A stretch of DNA of 64,000 bases from Apiotrichum sp. Y4204 (Eukaryota; Basidiomycota; Tremellomycetes; Trichosporonales; Trichosporonaceae), in contig JAMYHL010000046.1 in assembly GCA_025531455.1 (NCBI GenBank), positions 62,001 through 126,000 of the forward strand, read 5' to 3'. Position numbers and translations under genes: made by a program. Positions within the stretch are counted from its first letter, which is position 1. Every line of letters begins with the position of its first letter. This document shows positions 1 through 11,500 of the stretch, one piece after another. The notes under the pieces were generated by a model. It did not search any database, was not told the origin of the DNA, and was given only the letters and a program-made list of their open reading frames with translations.

Positions 1-881
1 GCTCGTCAACAGGCATGGCGAGGTCGACAGACGACCACTTGCCAGCGTTTCGGAGGCTCCACTCGGTGTTGCGGCAGAGTTGGCAACCGCCCATCATCGT
101 CGGCCAGAAAAAGTTGAGGATGCCTGGCAGTCAGCACTCTGCTCTGTCCGCTTCACGACTCACGTTGGTAGATGGCCAGGAAGGCGCCCTGAGAACGGTG
201 CGCGACGACATGCTCGTACACGAACCAGCGGCCGCCGGGCTTGAGGTACGAGTAGAGCTCGCGGATGTTCTTCTCGGGGTCGGGGATGCTGCAGAGGCAG
301 AGGACGGTGACGATCGCATCCACGCTGCCCTTGGGGATGAGCTGCGGGGTGATGTCCTCGATGCCGACGGGCACAATCTCGTAGCGCCCGTCCAGTCCCG
401 CGTCCTTTGCCCGCTTGGCGAGCGCATCGTGGTGCGCCGAGTTGGGCTCGATACCGTACACCTTGTTGACGCGGGTGCGCTCGCCGTTGGCAGCGACGCC
501 TTGCATCCCGGCTTGGGTGCCGACGTACTTGTCCGCAAAGATGCTGACCCACATGCCGCTGCCGGGTCCGATCTCGATTACTGTACCGCCAACGCCGGGT
601 TGTACGGCGTCCGCGGCGGGCACGATCGCGCCGGAGCGCACGCGGCCTTGCAGCAACGGCGAGACGCGCGCCTCGCCGCTCTGCCGCACCATCGGGCCCG
701 CATACGACCAGAAGTTGCCAAACCACGCAAAGCTAAACTTGTCCCAGCTCGTGAAGAAGGACCACTCGCCTGCGGACATGAGGGCCTTGATCGTGACGGG
801 AAGATAGCTGAGGGCGATGCCCAGGAAGAGCCATGGCTCAAAGAGCCCGTTGATGGTGTCGAAGACGTTGTTCATGTCCAT
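1..881 (-). CDS. METTL7-like membrane-anchored SAM-dependent methyltransferase (3' end cut by window)
   Basis: Exons on the minus strand are 881-164 and 123 to beyond position 1, with a 40-nt intron (163-124, GTGAGT donor, CTGAC branch). The visible 280 or so residues begin with a hydrophobic segment (about 12-34), then an aromatic-rich stretch. Motif I of class I methyltransferases follows (EIGPGSGMW, about 103-111), then an acidic strand (YGIEPN) and a core that fits Methyltransf_11. The exon after the intron carries a Cys-containing LCRNTEW segment, as in METTL7/TMT1 proteins. Family members are ER or lipid-droplet anchored and use S-adenosylmethionine, some on thiols; the substrate here is unknown. 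The start is the first Met of a MDM pair. It is divergent from the Nudix gene, with 355 bp between the starts. The C-terminus is missing only because the window ends. Confidence 0.85.
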
Positions 882-1236
882 GGCGCGCGATTGAAGATGG
901 GTATTTTGTGATGGACGACTGGAAGAGACAAGAGTTCAGAGATGCACGACGAGTATCAGTTGCAGTATCAGAGCCCATCTCCTCCGCAGGTCCCTGCCGC
1001 CGCCGTCGTCATTCTATACGACGCCGGCGACTGCTCGAGCAACACGTTCTGTACAGGGTCATCTCGCAAGGTGCATGGCGGGCAAGAGTTTATCCGACCG
1101 ATGTCATTGCCATTGCTCACTCTGTGGGCAGCGCCGGGCAAGCAACCGGCAACCGGCGACCTCCGACAGCAACCAGCTCTCTTCTTGTATACCGAGCCTC
1201 GATCTCGGCTGTCTTTGCCTTGTTGCAGCAACTGCA
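882..1236. promoter_or_regulatory. Divergent intergenic promoter region
   Basis: These 355 bp separate the starts of the methyltransferase (minus) and the Nudix hydrolase (plus) and must hold both promoters. I see no convincing TATA box and no conserved coding frame. Confidence 0.5.
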
Positions 1237-2379
1237 ATGCAGCGCGTCCTCCGTCCACTCCCCGTCTCACTCGCATCGCGACTAGCACCACGACACACCC
1301 GCACAATGTACGCGACCCTCGCATATCCCAAGGGCGACGCGCCGCTCGCCGACCCGCGGCCCAGCTCGAGGTGAGTACAGTGGAAGCGGCGCTCGCCCAG
1401 GTCATGCTGACCACAGTATCCTCGTGTTCAACCCGCAGAACGAGCTGCTGCTGCTGCACCGGGTCCGCACGTCGTCCGCCTTTCCATCCGCTCACGTGTT
1501 TCCCGGCGGCACACTCTCCGAGTTCCATGAGGGCGTGCCCCCGCTCGGCAGCGCGGAGCGACACATTGACGGGCGGGCGTATCGCCTCGCCGCAGTCCGC
1601 GAGACCTTTGAAGAGAGCGGCATCCTCCTCGCCCGCGCCCGCGGCGACACGACCGGCCCGCTTCTCCATCTCTCCCCTGATGCAGTCGCCGCTGGCCGCA
1701 AGGCCATCCACGGCGACCAGGTGCGCTTTGTCGACTGGCTGGCAGAACTGGATGCCGAACCTGATCTCGGTAAGTCCTTCCACCCCGCCTGACTGACCCG
1801 TCAGACAACCTCATTCCGTTCACGCGCTGGATCACGCCGCCGCACCTGGGCAAGCGGTTCTCCGCGCAGATGTACCTCTACTTTCTCCCTGTGAGCGAGC
1901 ACGCGGCGCTGGCGTCGCACGACGGCGGGATCGAGCACACCGAGGCGCAGTGGGCGTCGGCAGCCGAGTGGGTCGAGCGCGCTCGCAACGGCTCGGTAAT
2001 CATGTACGAGCCGCAGGCGTATCTCATTCACGTTGCCGCCGCCGTGTTCGCGAGCGCGCCGGGGGACTATGACGCGCAGCGCCGGGCACTGGAGCGGTTC
2101 GCGGCGAGCCCGCCAGCAGGACCTGACGGGGTGAGCCACAGCGTGACTGCCGGGATTCCGTGGTGCGACAAGGTCATGTGTCCGTACGTCGCCGAGGCGG
2201 ACGACACGGGGCGCGCAGTGCTTGCTATTGAGAGCCCGGGGCCGGAGCTCGCGGGCACGGGTCGCGGTGGGGACTACGAGCGCGTCGTCATTGTACGCAG
2301 CTGGGACAGCCGCCCGCGCGAGGTTGACGTCCGCTGGCGCCGAGACGTACTCCCCGCACCGCCGACGCCAAAGATGTAG
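1237..2379 (+). CDS. Nudix hydrolase, NUDT19-like (probable CoA/acyl-CoA diphosphatase)
   Basis: Exons are 1237-1370, 1417-1769 and 1805-2379 (introns 46 and 35 nt), giving 353 aa. The Nudix box is split by an insertion as in NUDT19: a PGG motif (about 74-76) is followed 30 residues later by RETFEESG (106-113), which supplies the metal-binding glutamates. The C-terminal half continues the NUDT19-type fold (ITPPHLGKRF, then QMYLYFLP). Family members split CoA or acyl-CoA into 4'-phosphopantetheine and 3',5'-ADP in peroxisomes or mitochondria. The N-terminus is Arg-rich without acidic residues and resembles a mitochondrial presequence. A second Met at residue 24 could start a shorter form. The C-terminus PKM is only a weak peroxisomal-signal lookalike. 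The substrate is inferred from the family. Confidence 0.85.
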
Positions 2380-3424
2380 AGATCAATACATACGAGGATA
2401 TGGGTATACGAGTTGGTAATGAGCATGTAAGGCCTACAGGAATATCGACATCACAGCGAGTTGGGCATTGGTATCTTTCGACTGATCTCGTCCCGTCCCC
2501 TCATCGTCAGTCCTCTCCCTATGCATACTGTACGTCATGCTATACGCATCTCGTGCGGCGTCTCGTTGTCCCTTACGCTATCCAAAGGACATGCAGCGCG
2601 CGGTGTTCTTGACAGAGGTGACAGTTGTCTTATCATGACCACCAATGCGGGGACTTGCGGTCGCTGACCACTCGGGCCAACCAAGCCCGAAGACCGACGA
2701 GATAATCTCGGCGACATTCCACACTCCACAAAGGCCTCGAAGAGAACAGAGCCGAGGCACTGGAGGACAACACAAATGGGTTCCCATCCTCCCATACCGT
2801 CCCTCTGCCTTTCTTTAACCCAGTTTGCCATTCACCCTCGCCCGCATGCCGCCACTTGGCCGGAAACTGACACTAGCGCTCCCGTAATGAAAGACTGACC
2901 GCCCATGAACAGCTTCAGACTCGCAGGATCCAGGAGCCCCGCAGCTACATGTCCTCGTCTCCAAGGGCCGGGGAAACCAGCTATTGACATTGACATTGAT
3001 ACGCATTCATCGCGTCCCCACATGGATCACCTGACGTCAACGCCCACCTCTCTCACATGGTGCAACTGGGTATACATTGTGCGGTGTGCGGCGACCAAAC
3101 GTCGAGCTCGCTGTCTCTCCCCGGCCACCAACTGCCTCCTCGCGTCCACAGCCGTGGTCGGGCATCCTGGCCTTAGCCTGTGTTTGTGTTCACATAACAA
3201 TAATCTCGTTTGCTTTATCCGTTCTGCTCATCGCATCCCAACTCGCATGCAGCCCTATGGCCTCGACGACCTCGGATCCTTCGATCCTGCTTCAGAGCTT
3301 GGGAACTGGCGACGGGCTGGCCCAGGAGTGTGTGTCTCATGACGGTTTATAATGCACGCCCTGGGCTGTCGGCCTCCGCCCCCATCACCAGAACAGACTA
3401 ATTCGCTAGCTGTCGCTCAACACA
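2380..3424. other. Intergenic region with a CRE-like palindrome
   Basis: About 1 kb between the Nudix stop and the alcohol dehydrogenase start. Short open frames here show no protein-like composition. The clearest element is the perfect CRE octamer listed separately at 3032-3039. Confidence 0.5.
3032..3039. promoter_or_regulatory. CRE-type palindrome TGACGTCA
   Basis: A perfect 8-bp palindrome lies about 390 bp upstream of the alcohol dehydrogenase start. TGACGTCA is the binding site of fungal ATF/CREB bZIP factors. Occupancy is inference. Confidence 0.35.
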
Positions 3425-4802
3425 ATGGTCGCCACTCTACCCACCACCTGCCGCGCCGCGCCGGTAATCAACCCCGGCCCTGACTACAAGATCGTGCTCC
3501 GCGAGGACTATCCCGTCCCCACGCCCGGCGAGGGCGAAGTCCTCGTCGAGCTGAAGATGACCGGCGTGTGCCAGAGCGACCACCGTGAGTTGCACTGAGG
3601 TGTAGATGGCTAACATGCAGACCAGGTTCGTGCTGTGTGGTGAGAGCTTGAGCGGTGCCGCGAGATGATGGTGGTGTACTGTGTGTCGATGGGCACGGCT
3701 TGCCTGGGCGACATGAGACCTTTGCCCACAACGATCCCACTCTCGCACCCAGCATTCAGCTCACACCAGGTCTTCGGCGACTGGGGCGGCATCAACTTTG
3801 CTCCGGGCGTCGACTGTACGGGACACGAGGGCGCGGGCGTCGTTGCGGCCCTCGGCGCGGGCGTGACGGGCCTCAAGGTCGGCGACCGCGTCGGGATCAC
3901 CCCGATCGCGCAGACCTGCGAGAAGTGCCGCAACTGCCTTAGTGGAAGTAGGTGGCCGCAAGACGACAGTATCACTGACTGCAGACGAAACGCTCTGCCC
4001 CACCGGCCGCCATGTCGCAATGCACATGAACGGCACGTACACCCAGTACCCGTGAGTGCTGGTGTTCCATCAAAGCTCTAACCCCAGGGTCATCCCTGCG
4101 CAGTGGGCCATCCCTCTGCCGGACAACGTGCCGTGGGAGCAGCTCGCGCCGTTCATGTGCTCGGGCGGCACGGCCTACACGGCCGTCAAGGCCGCGGACG
4201 TGCAGGCGGGCGACACGATTGTGGTCATGGGCGCTGGCGGTGGTGTGAGTCCTGGTCAGAGAACAGTGGCGCCTTCAAGTCGCTAATGCCAGGTCGGCCA
4301 CATGGTCACTCAGTTCGCAGCGGCGCAGGACATCAACGTTATCGCGGTGGACATTGGCGCGGACAAGGAGAAAACGGTGATGGGCTCGGGCGCCAAGCAC
4401 TATCTCGACCTTGCGACGATGGACGACCTGACCGCGGCGGTCAAGGGCCTCACGGACGGGCAGGGTGCGCGTGCTGTCATTGTCACTGCTGGTTCCGGCA
4501 AGGCGTACGCGGCTGCGCCGGCGCTTCTCGCCCAGCTCGGCACGCTTGTTGCCGTCGGCCTACCTCCCGCGGGCACGGCAGTCGCTGGGGCTGAACCCAT
4601 GCAGTTGTGCTTCATGGGGGTCAAGATCCGTGGCATCCTTGTGTCCACGCGCCAGGCGATGAAGGAGGCGCTGACGTTCCTTGCTGCCGGCAAGGTCAGA
4701 GAGCACACCACGGTGCTCCCCTTCTCGGCCATCCCCGACGCCCTGGCCGATGTCGCCGCCTCGCGCACCAAGGGCCGCTCGGTTATTGATTACAACAAGT
4801 GA
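3425..4802 (+). CDS. Zinc-dependent alcohol dehydrogenase (MDR family)
   Basis: The best model has six exons: 3425-3584, a 5-nt microexon 3621-3625, 3770-3947, 3985-4051, 4088-4244 and 4293-4802, giving 358 aa. Catalytic zinc ligands are visible at Cys49 (GVCQSD), His74-Glu75 (TGHEG) and Cys161 (FMCSGG). The structural zinc lobe has Cys105, 108, 111 and 119. The nucleotide-binding turn is GAGGGVG. This matches fungal ADH1-type NAD-dependent dehydrogenases, which interconvert primary alcohols and aldehydes in the cytosol or mitochondria. With the microexon, the spacing between CQSD and GDW equals that of canonical fungal ADHs. Skipping it and using an acceptor at 3750-3752 would insert four extra residues. 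No targeting signal is evident. Confidence 0.88.
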
Positions 4803-5601
4803 GAGCAGGGGGCGGCAGATGGACGGAAAAAGTGGGATTGAGCGGTGTAGGTCTGCGGTCGTGTATTGGTATTCTGAAGCTCGGAAATGTGATCCGTTGG
4901 GCATTACAGATCAAACCATGGAGCGCGAGCGACGTGAGAGGCGTGCAACGGGGAATGCGGCGGGAACACGGTGTGACGCGTACGGACGGAATCGGACATG
5001 GCGGAGGTGCTGCTACCATCGCAGCGAATGAACTCATCGACGCGGGCACAAGGCCGGCTTGTAGTAAAGCGCCTTCCACGGACAGTTGACCACGGGCCAC
5101 TTGCTTGCTCGGGGACTGGGAATGCAGGGCTCACAGACGCCCGGAATGAAAGCCGGTCAAACGCGTCGTTGTGAGTTTGCTGTGGCGTTTGGTGGTCTGA
5201 GCACAGTCTGTCTCATCCGTATGTTTCTTTGTCCATGCAACCAATCGGCTTCTGTGAGCTCGATACCAGCGTCAACGGCTGATGGCTGTGTAGACGCCAC
5301 TGACAGTCCCTCGACGCCCATTCTGAACAGTGGGGACTTTGTCACACTGTCTTCCATTGAGTGTTCCATTGTCTTCAGAGATCTGATAAGCTCACCCTTC
5401 GCTGCCTCGTCCGCTTACATTCTGATTACTGACGGAACGGACGTTTGGGACATTACCCGATGATGCAGACGACTGAGCCAAGAACACGCGCCTGCACTGC
5501 GACGTACAATACTATATATCTGACGCGGAGCCCATCGCTTCTTAAACATCGGCTTGATCCACTACAGCCACTCTCCACCTCACAGATTACCAGCACATAC
5601 A
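4803..5601. other. Intergenic region
   Basis: No supported gene. The last 100 bp hold a TATA-like element for the lectin gene (listed separately). Confidence 0.5.
5513..5519 (+). promoter_or_regulatory. TATA-like box of the secreted lectin gene
   Basis: TATATAT sits about 85 nt before the start codon at 5602, a plausible distance for a strongly regulated fungal promoter. Confidence 0.4.
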
Positions 5602-6296
5602 ATGGCGGCCTTTGCCACTCTTGCCCTTCTCGCCATCGCGCTTCTCGCCCCCGTCGACGCTGCGACCCCCCCGTACGGTCTGGTGACCATCCAGCCCGCA
5701 AACAAGTGTTCGCTCTGCCTCACCGCCGTCGATTCGGCTGAGGGCGCCCTCCTCCGACTGTGAGTTGACAGATGAGTTGACAGATCCGAGTTGCCACTGA
5801 CCACACCTTACAGAGCGGAGTGCCACCCCACGCCCGAGTCTGGCCCCTTCTGGATGATGAACAAGAATGTCCCCACGCCCATCTTTCTCGCGGGCCGCAG
5901 CGAGCACATTATTCCCAGTCAGCCCTTTCCCTTGCCCCAGTTGCTGACGTCGCAGAGGTCTACGGCAGCCACAACTTTAACCCTTTCAACGGTGTCACGG
6001 TTGGAACGACGACCATCCCCGGCTATGATCCCTCCAAGCCTGTTCCGAACGCGTACAGCTGGACTGCCGTGCCCGCCACCAAAGGCTGGCTCATCAAGCT
6101 CACCGGTACCAGTGCGTGGAGAAGCAAAGCGCGAAGGCGCCCCATTTTCTCAATCTCACAGTCTTTGACACTAATTCCAGACTTCTGCATCGATAACACG
6201 GACGGCAAGTACGCGGGCGTGCAGATCTGGGACTGCGACACCAACAACCCCAACCAGCAGTGGTCGCTCGTCGACTGGACCCGTGCGCCTATCTAA
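5602..6296 (+). CDS. Small secreted protein with ricin-B-like (beta-trefoil) lectin features
   Basis: Exons are 5602-5759, 5814-5917, 5956-6111 and 6181-6296, giving 177 aa. Residues 1-20 form a signal peptide ending in VDA. The C-terminal part has the hallmark of a ricin B-type repeat: CID, then VQIWDCD, then NPNQQW (the QxW motif). Family knowledge: such domains bind sugars in secreted or wall-associated proteins, sometimes attached to glycosidases. Here there is no catalytic partner, and the length suits a single beta-trefoil. The 38-nt intron at 5918-5955 has a less common GTCAGC donor but a good CTGAC branch point and restores the frame. Sugar specificity cannot be read from the sequence. 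Confidence 0.75.
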
Positions 6297-6798
6297 GCGT
6301 CACTGACCGTTGGAGCGTTGGAGCGGTCGAGTTGATGCCCCTCACTGTACCCCCGCCGCACAACACAACACCCTATCCTAATGTCCCACTCACTCATGGG
6401 CACTGCCATGGACAGTACGATCGACAAATGGACTCTCCGAGTTACGGACAATAAATTACTTGTGAATGAAATTAGTTCTGCAGCACGCGGCGACGATGCA
6501 AGCTCCCGGCATGTGAGCGCGATTCCGCATTCCAGTGCTCATCTGCCAAACCACACATCCGGTCTGCCCCAATCGCCCAACAGCTTACAAATAATTCATG
6601 AGCGTACAACGCAGGTTGAGGTCTCACAAAGAGATGGAGATATTAACTGCTAACGAGATTTCTACTGATAACTTGGGTCTCAGCCCTTCGAAACATGCAC
6701 GGTATGCGCCGTCTCCCTGTGACAATGCGAGCCATAGGGAGACGTTCGGTGACGGGCCTTTCGCCACTCCCCTCCTCTCACCAGCCTCACCATTACAC
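6297..6798. other. Convergent 3' intergenic region
   Basis: The lectin gene (plus) and the amino-acid transporter (minus) end facing each other across about 500 bp. An AATAAA-type polyadenylation signal for the lectin is visible at about 6450-6455. No gene is supported. Confidence 0.45.
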
Positions 6799-8578
6799 TT
6801 AGACGGAATTCGAGTTGTCGGCACACGACCAGGGCTTGTCGCGGTTTGTGTCGTGGATGATGGTCATGACCGCACCGTAGGTGCCAGCACCGGTGATGAA
6901 GAGCGCGATCATGAAGATGAGGACGTTCACGCCGAGCATGACGGCCTTGCGGGCAGTACGGTTTTCGCTGTAGCGCCAGTTGTCGTGCCACCACATGATG
7001 GTGTAGGGGATCATGGTGACCGACGGGCCGATGATGGCGCCGATAAGCGAGATGAGGTTGCCGAAGATGGGAATGGCAGAGGCAATGATGTAGGCGATGA
7101 AGACTGCGCCAAAGGTGCACGAGAGCCAGGTGATCCAGTGGGTCTTGGTAGGCTTGGCAAGGTGCTTGGAGCCGTGGAGGATACGGACGAAGAAGTACTT
7201 GGCGGCAAGGTGCGAGTAGATGCAGAGGGTGACGAGAAGCGCGGGTATGGCGATACCGTAACAGACCTTCTTCATGATTTTACCCGCAGAGCCCAGAGCC
7301 GGGGACGAGACGAACTGGCCACAGTAGTAGTAGACGACAACACCGATGACGGTGTAGGTGAGCCAGAGGAGGATCATCGATGTGCAGACGGCGCGCTTGT
7401 ACGTGCGGGGGTCACGCATCTCGGAAATGATACCGAAGTAGGTGGGAGTAGCAGCGTAGGCGAAGAGGATCGAGTTTATGGCAGTCATAGCGTCCTCGAA
7501 CGGCGCCTTGGTGGTGATCTTGAGGTCCTTGGGCCACGGGCCAGTGACATAGCCCTGCTTGATGGCCTCGTCGGGGCGCTCCTGAACACCGACAGCGATG
7601 GTGAGGGCGAGAATGGCCGCCATAATAGAGATCAGACCGACCCAGCCGAGCCAGGCAATCTTGCCGAGTGTACGGATACTGGCGAGCATGTAGCCAGCAA
7701 CGGCGGCGACGAAGATGAAAATGGCCGTGCATGCGCCGTGCGTGGACACGGCGTTCAATGCAGTCGAAATCGAGACGATACCCGAGGCAGACACGAAGAT
7801 CATGACTGCAAGTTAGCGCTGGAATCGGAAAAGGCACGTCGCGGAGCTTGCGGCTTCGCCGGGTGCGACGACACTCACAGAGCACAAAGGCGAGACCAAA
7901 GTACTCGCGACCAATGCGGCCGCCCACTATGAAGCCGGCATCGGCAATGGCGTACATCTCGGGGTGGTTTAACTTGAAGTCACCGATGGAACATGCACAG
8001 TCTGTGGAACGTCAGCGAAAGCTTCTTCATTTGGTCACGAGACCACGACTGGAATGAGGCTTGGCAGACGTTGCTTTCTCATCTCCAGGCGGGACGGAGG
8101 TCGCATGACGACGCAGGATTTCCCTGCCGCGCGACAGGATATCTACTCACACATGACAATTATGTTCAGAATAAAGAGGAGCACGATACCGGGGGCCATA
8201 CCCACGGCCTTGAAGACGAAGGGAATCGACAGGACACCAAGACCGATGTTGGCCCTGTGCGTGGTTAGCGAGAGATCATGGGAAACAATTTCCACTATGG
8301 GACACCCACTTGGTCATCAGAACAAAGGCACCCATGGCGCCGACAGCACGGTAGTTGGGGCCCTCGCCCTCCATGTCACCGAAGACGGCATCGTGGACAC
8401 CGGTCGCCCCAGCGGGGGCAACCTCTATCGCATACTGGTTCGACTTGCCGGGAAAATGAGAGTTTGTTGCCCCAGTGGCGGGGTGGTGTGCTCCGTGCTC
8501 GGCATCGTAGACACCGTTCGCAGCCACCTTCTCGTCGTACACGCCCGTGGGCTTCTCGTCGTAGACCCCGTTGTTCAT
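6799..8578 (-). CDS. AAAP-family amino-acid transporter
   Basis: Exons on the minus strand are 8578-8310, 8254-8151, 8001-7879 and 7805-6799, giving 500 aa. A hydrophilic N-terminal tail of about 75 residues precedes a run of about 11 hydrophobic segments. The first contains KANIGLGVLSIP, typical of Aa_trans carriers (AVT/SLC36-SLC38 relatives). Such carriers move neutral amino acids by proton symport across the plasma membrane or vacuole; the substrate is not predictable here. The tail carries repeated GVYDE-type motifs. All three introns are short with good donors. It is paralogous to the gene at 31758-33614, but their intron positions differ. The 5' leader contains a homopolymer of 17 G (plus strand) about 40 nt before the start. 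Confidence 0.9.
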
Positions 8579-11500
8579 GGTGAGGGGTTGGGTCAGGTCT
8601 GTCAAGAGTGGTCGAGAGGGGGGGGGGGGGGGGGATGTCTTTTCTTCGTCCAGTCTGTCCCACCTATTAAAGCGTTCGCCTCTTTGCGGGGATCGACACG
8701 GCGGTTGCTGTGAAGTTTGACCAGGCCCAGTCGCGTGAGTTGCGGGGAGCCGCAAGAGGGGGCGAGCTGGGGCGCAAAAGGAGAGAAATGCCCCGTTGGA
8801 CCAGTCGTGTGGATGACCTCACCATGCTCCTCCTCTGCACCAATGCTACCTGGGACTTATGCGCTCCTACACCAAGGGCAAAAGGCCGATATGCGACGCC
8901 ACATAGAGTTTCCTGTAGATACCGAGTGTAAAACAGTCGGCGGCAAGGAGCCACCAGACCGGCGGCTTGGCTCGTGCTCTTCTTCCATGGGTCCTGTGAG
9001 GCTTTGGGTAAATGCCCTGAGGGACGTGCAGCAGCCGCGAGGCAGAGTGTGGGGCCGGGCGATGGTCGTCGGGATCCCATACCTCGCTTAGTGAGATTGC
9101 AGCGGCTCGCTGCCATTCGAAAAACACTGAGTGCTGCGACAGGCACTCTTTTTTTACCCCGACTCCAGCCAGTAATATGCCAGACACATGCCCAGATTAT
9201 CACCAAATCCAGCGATCCCAGCGGTTATCTGCAATTATCAGAGACTGGTGGGGGGTGAGGGGGCAGAAACCGAGGCTAAATGTCAACGTGGTGTAGCTCT
9301 GGCCCTGTAGGTCGAGTGGTTCCTGACCGGAACCTGCAGGCTCGCTGGATTGGGCGCCGATGTGGCGTAGTTGCTTGGTGCGGGTATGGCACAGAGGATG
9401 TGCACGTTGTCTTGGCCATTGGCCGTTGGAGCTAAAGTCGGCGACCAGACGCCCATGTGACAGAGGGAAATGACCAGGGACAGTTGCCGAACTGTAGTCA
9501 CCTGCTTTGGTCCGTCCGGCCGTTATTGTTCTGGCACCACAGCGACAGTCGTCGTCAGCAGTGCCGCCGTTTGCCGCCCTCCCCACCCCTAGGCAGGCAG
9601 GTATTCTGTCATGTCTGTCCCTTTTTTCTGCTAGCCCCCTGTGTTCTGCTGGTTTCCTGCATAGTGCGGCGTGCGCCCTCCTCCGTCACTGGTCTCACTC
9701 ATGTTCATGCCGTAAAAGAATCCCGTTCCTGCCTCACTGCCTGAACCGCACATCAGCTTGCCTCTGCCTTGTACGCGGTGTAGAGCACTCTGGAGTAAGC
9801 GCTTGCAGGAGATGCGTAAAATTGAAGCGATCGACACCGTCAATGCCGGGGCCACCGTCTGGGGAGGCCCCGACCCCGGTCGCTTGCGATTATGCAACGA
9901 ATGGAGGGCTGGGCCTCCGCGAGGTCGGAAATAAACCTTCCGTCCAAACATCTGGTCGCCCCCGAACGCCCCCGTGGCTGCACGTAGATCGATGCGCCTC
10001 CCGAAGGACGCCGCCCCGAACCTCTGCCCATCTGCCTGTTGCTTCAAGGTTGGATAAAGACCACCACAATTGCGTGTCGGGGGAAGCTCTAGGGCTGTAT
10101 ATCCGCCTACCAAAGGGGCGGGGCGCGTAGGACGAGCGGGAGCGTCGAATCGAGCCCTAGTCCCGTCGTTAGGGCATCAATACGCTGCGCTGTTTGCTTC
10201 CCCTTGGGGTCCCCGATACCTCTTCACAATCCTCAAACTGACTGTCGTCAAGTAGGCGCTCACAGGACCTTGATAATGGACGCGTAAGCCCACTGCATTC
10301 CAACAGCCTGGATGTAGGATAGTACGGTGTCAATCGTTTAGACGATTCCCATAGTTGGAAGTGTTAGACAAGCCCTAATAACCGAGGTACATACACTCCA
10401 TCCCCCGCTGCGGACAATCAACCAAGTAGGCGCGGACCCCCAAATCTGTCGGCGCAGGACACAATCACCAAGTCCGTCTTGGCGCGGCGTTGCATTGGGC
10501 AGACCGCAGCGATGGATGTACTTGTGCCCGTAACGTTTTGATCATTGTGACGGATATCCTTGCCCCGCGACCCTACGCATCTTATCTGCCAATGGCACAC
10601 CGCGAAGTGCTTTGACACACCGCCTCGCGCAGGGCTGGCTCAGGGTGGGAGCACTGAACGCGCGGTGTATCGTCTTGGCAACTGGACCCCGGACGAGGGT
10701 CGCTCGAGGTGAACGTTAGAGTCCACTTGTCAGCAACTGGGCCTACCCTAGCGAGGGTGTCGCGCTCGATCGTTTACGTGTGCCCGTCTCGGCGTCCGTC
10801 AACTCCGGCACTCGGGGAAGCAGTGACAGGAAGGTGGCCCCACTGCCAAACCCCACTCTACACGGTCCCGGGTGAGCAGGTAAGCGCGCTGTTAGCGATG
10901 CGGGGTGCGGGGTGGACTGCGGGAGACATGTCCGGGGTTGACGGCGGCGCTTGCTAACCACTGTCGTGATCGCGACCACACAGACGGTGCCCCTTGGGCA
11001 GCATGTGGGGAAGCTGGCGCGGAGACGATGGCGGAGTGGAAAGGTGTGATGTGGAGAGAGTGAGAGAGAGTCTTTGCGTGGCCTGGGGCAGAGTAAGTGA
11101 TCATATGGAGACCCATGAGGGGATCGATGGCGAAGTGAGTGATCCCCGCGATCATCGACGGCCACGACCTTCGATGCTTGACAAATGTGAGAGACTGCGA
11201 TCGTTCAAGTCCACATTCTGCGTCGCATGACATGTACGTTCTCGAACAGCCACCCACCCTCTGTCGCAGATCAGATTAGACAAGAGAGACGGAGAGATAG
11301 CATTAAGATACGCGAACAGCCGAAGCCCAAGGGCCAAAGCGCCAAGCCACAAGCCACAGGCCACAGGTTGCGGTTGTCATCAGCCGCTATCTCTCTGTTG
11401 TCGCCACGATTCGTGCCCCCATGCTCACAAGATAGTCGTCTATTGAGAGATCTCTGTGCTCAGCTGACAACACAAGGGCAAGCTACATGGGCTCTCATCA

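Noticed and set aside
1424..1792. Nudix frame taken alone as a 122-aa gene
   Set aside because: It is the second exon of a three-exon gene; it lacks a true start and runs past a clear GTAAGT donor.
6598..7932. 444-codon plus-strand open frame opposite the first AAAP transporter
   Set aside because: Its Asp/Gly/Arg/Val-rich translation is the antisense shadow of hydrophobic coding sequence, and the minus-strand transporter explains the region fully.
9507..10130. 207-codon frame in the 3.4-kb intergenic region
   Set aside because: Ser/Arg/Cys-rich, no domain, no signal peptide, and no intron continuation; likely chance.
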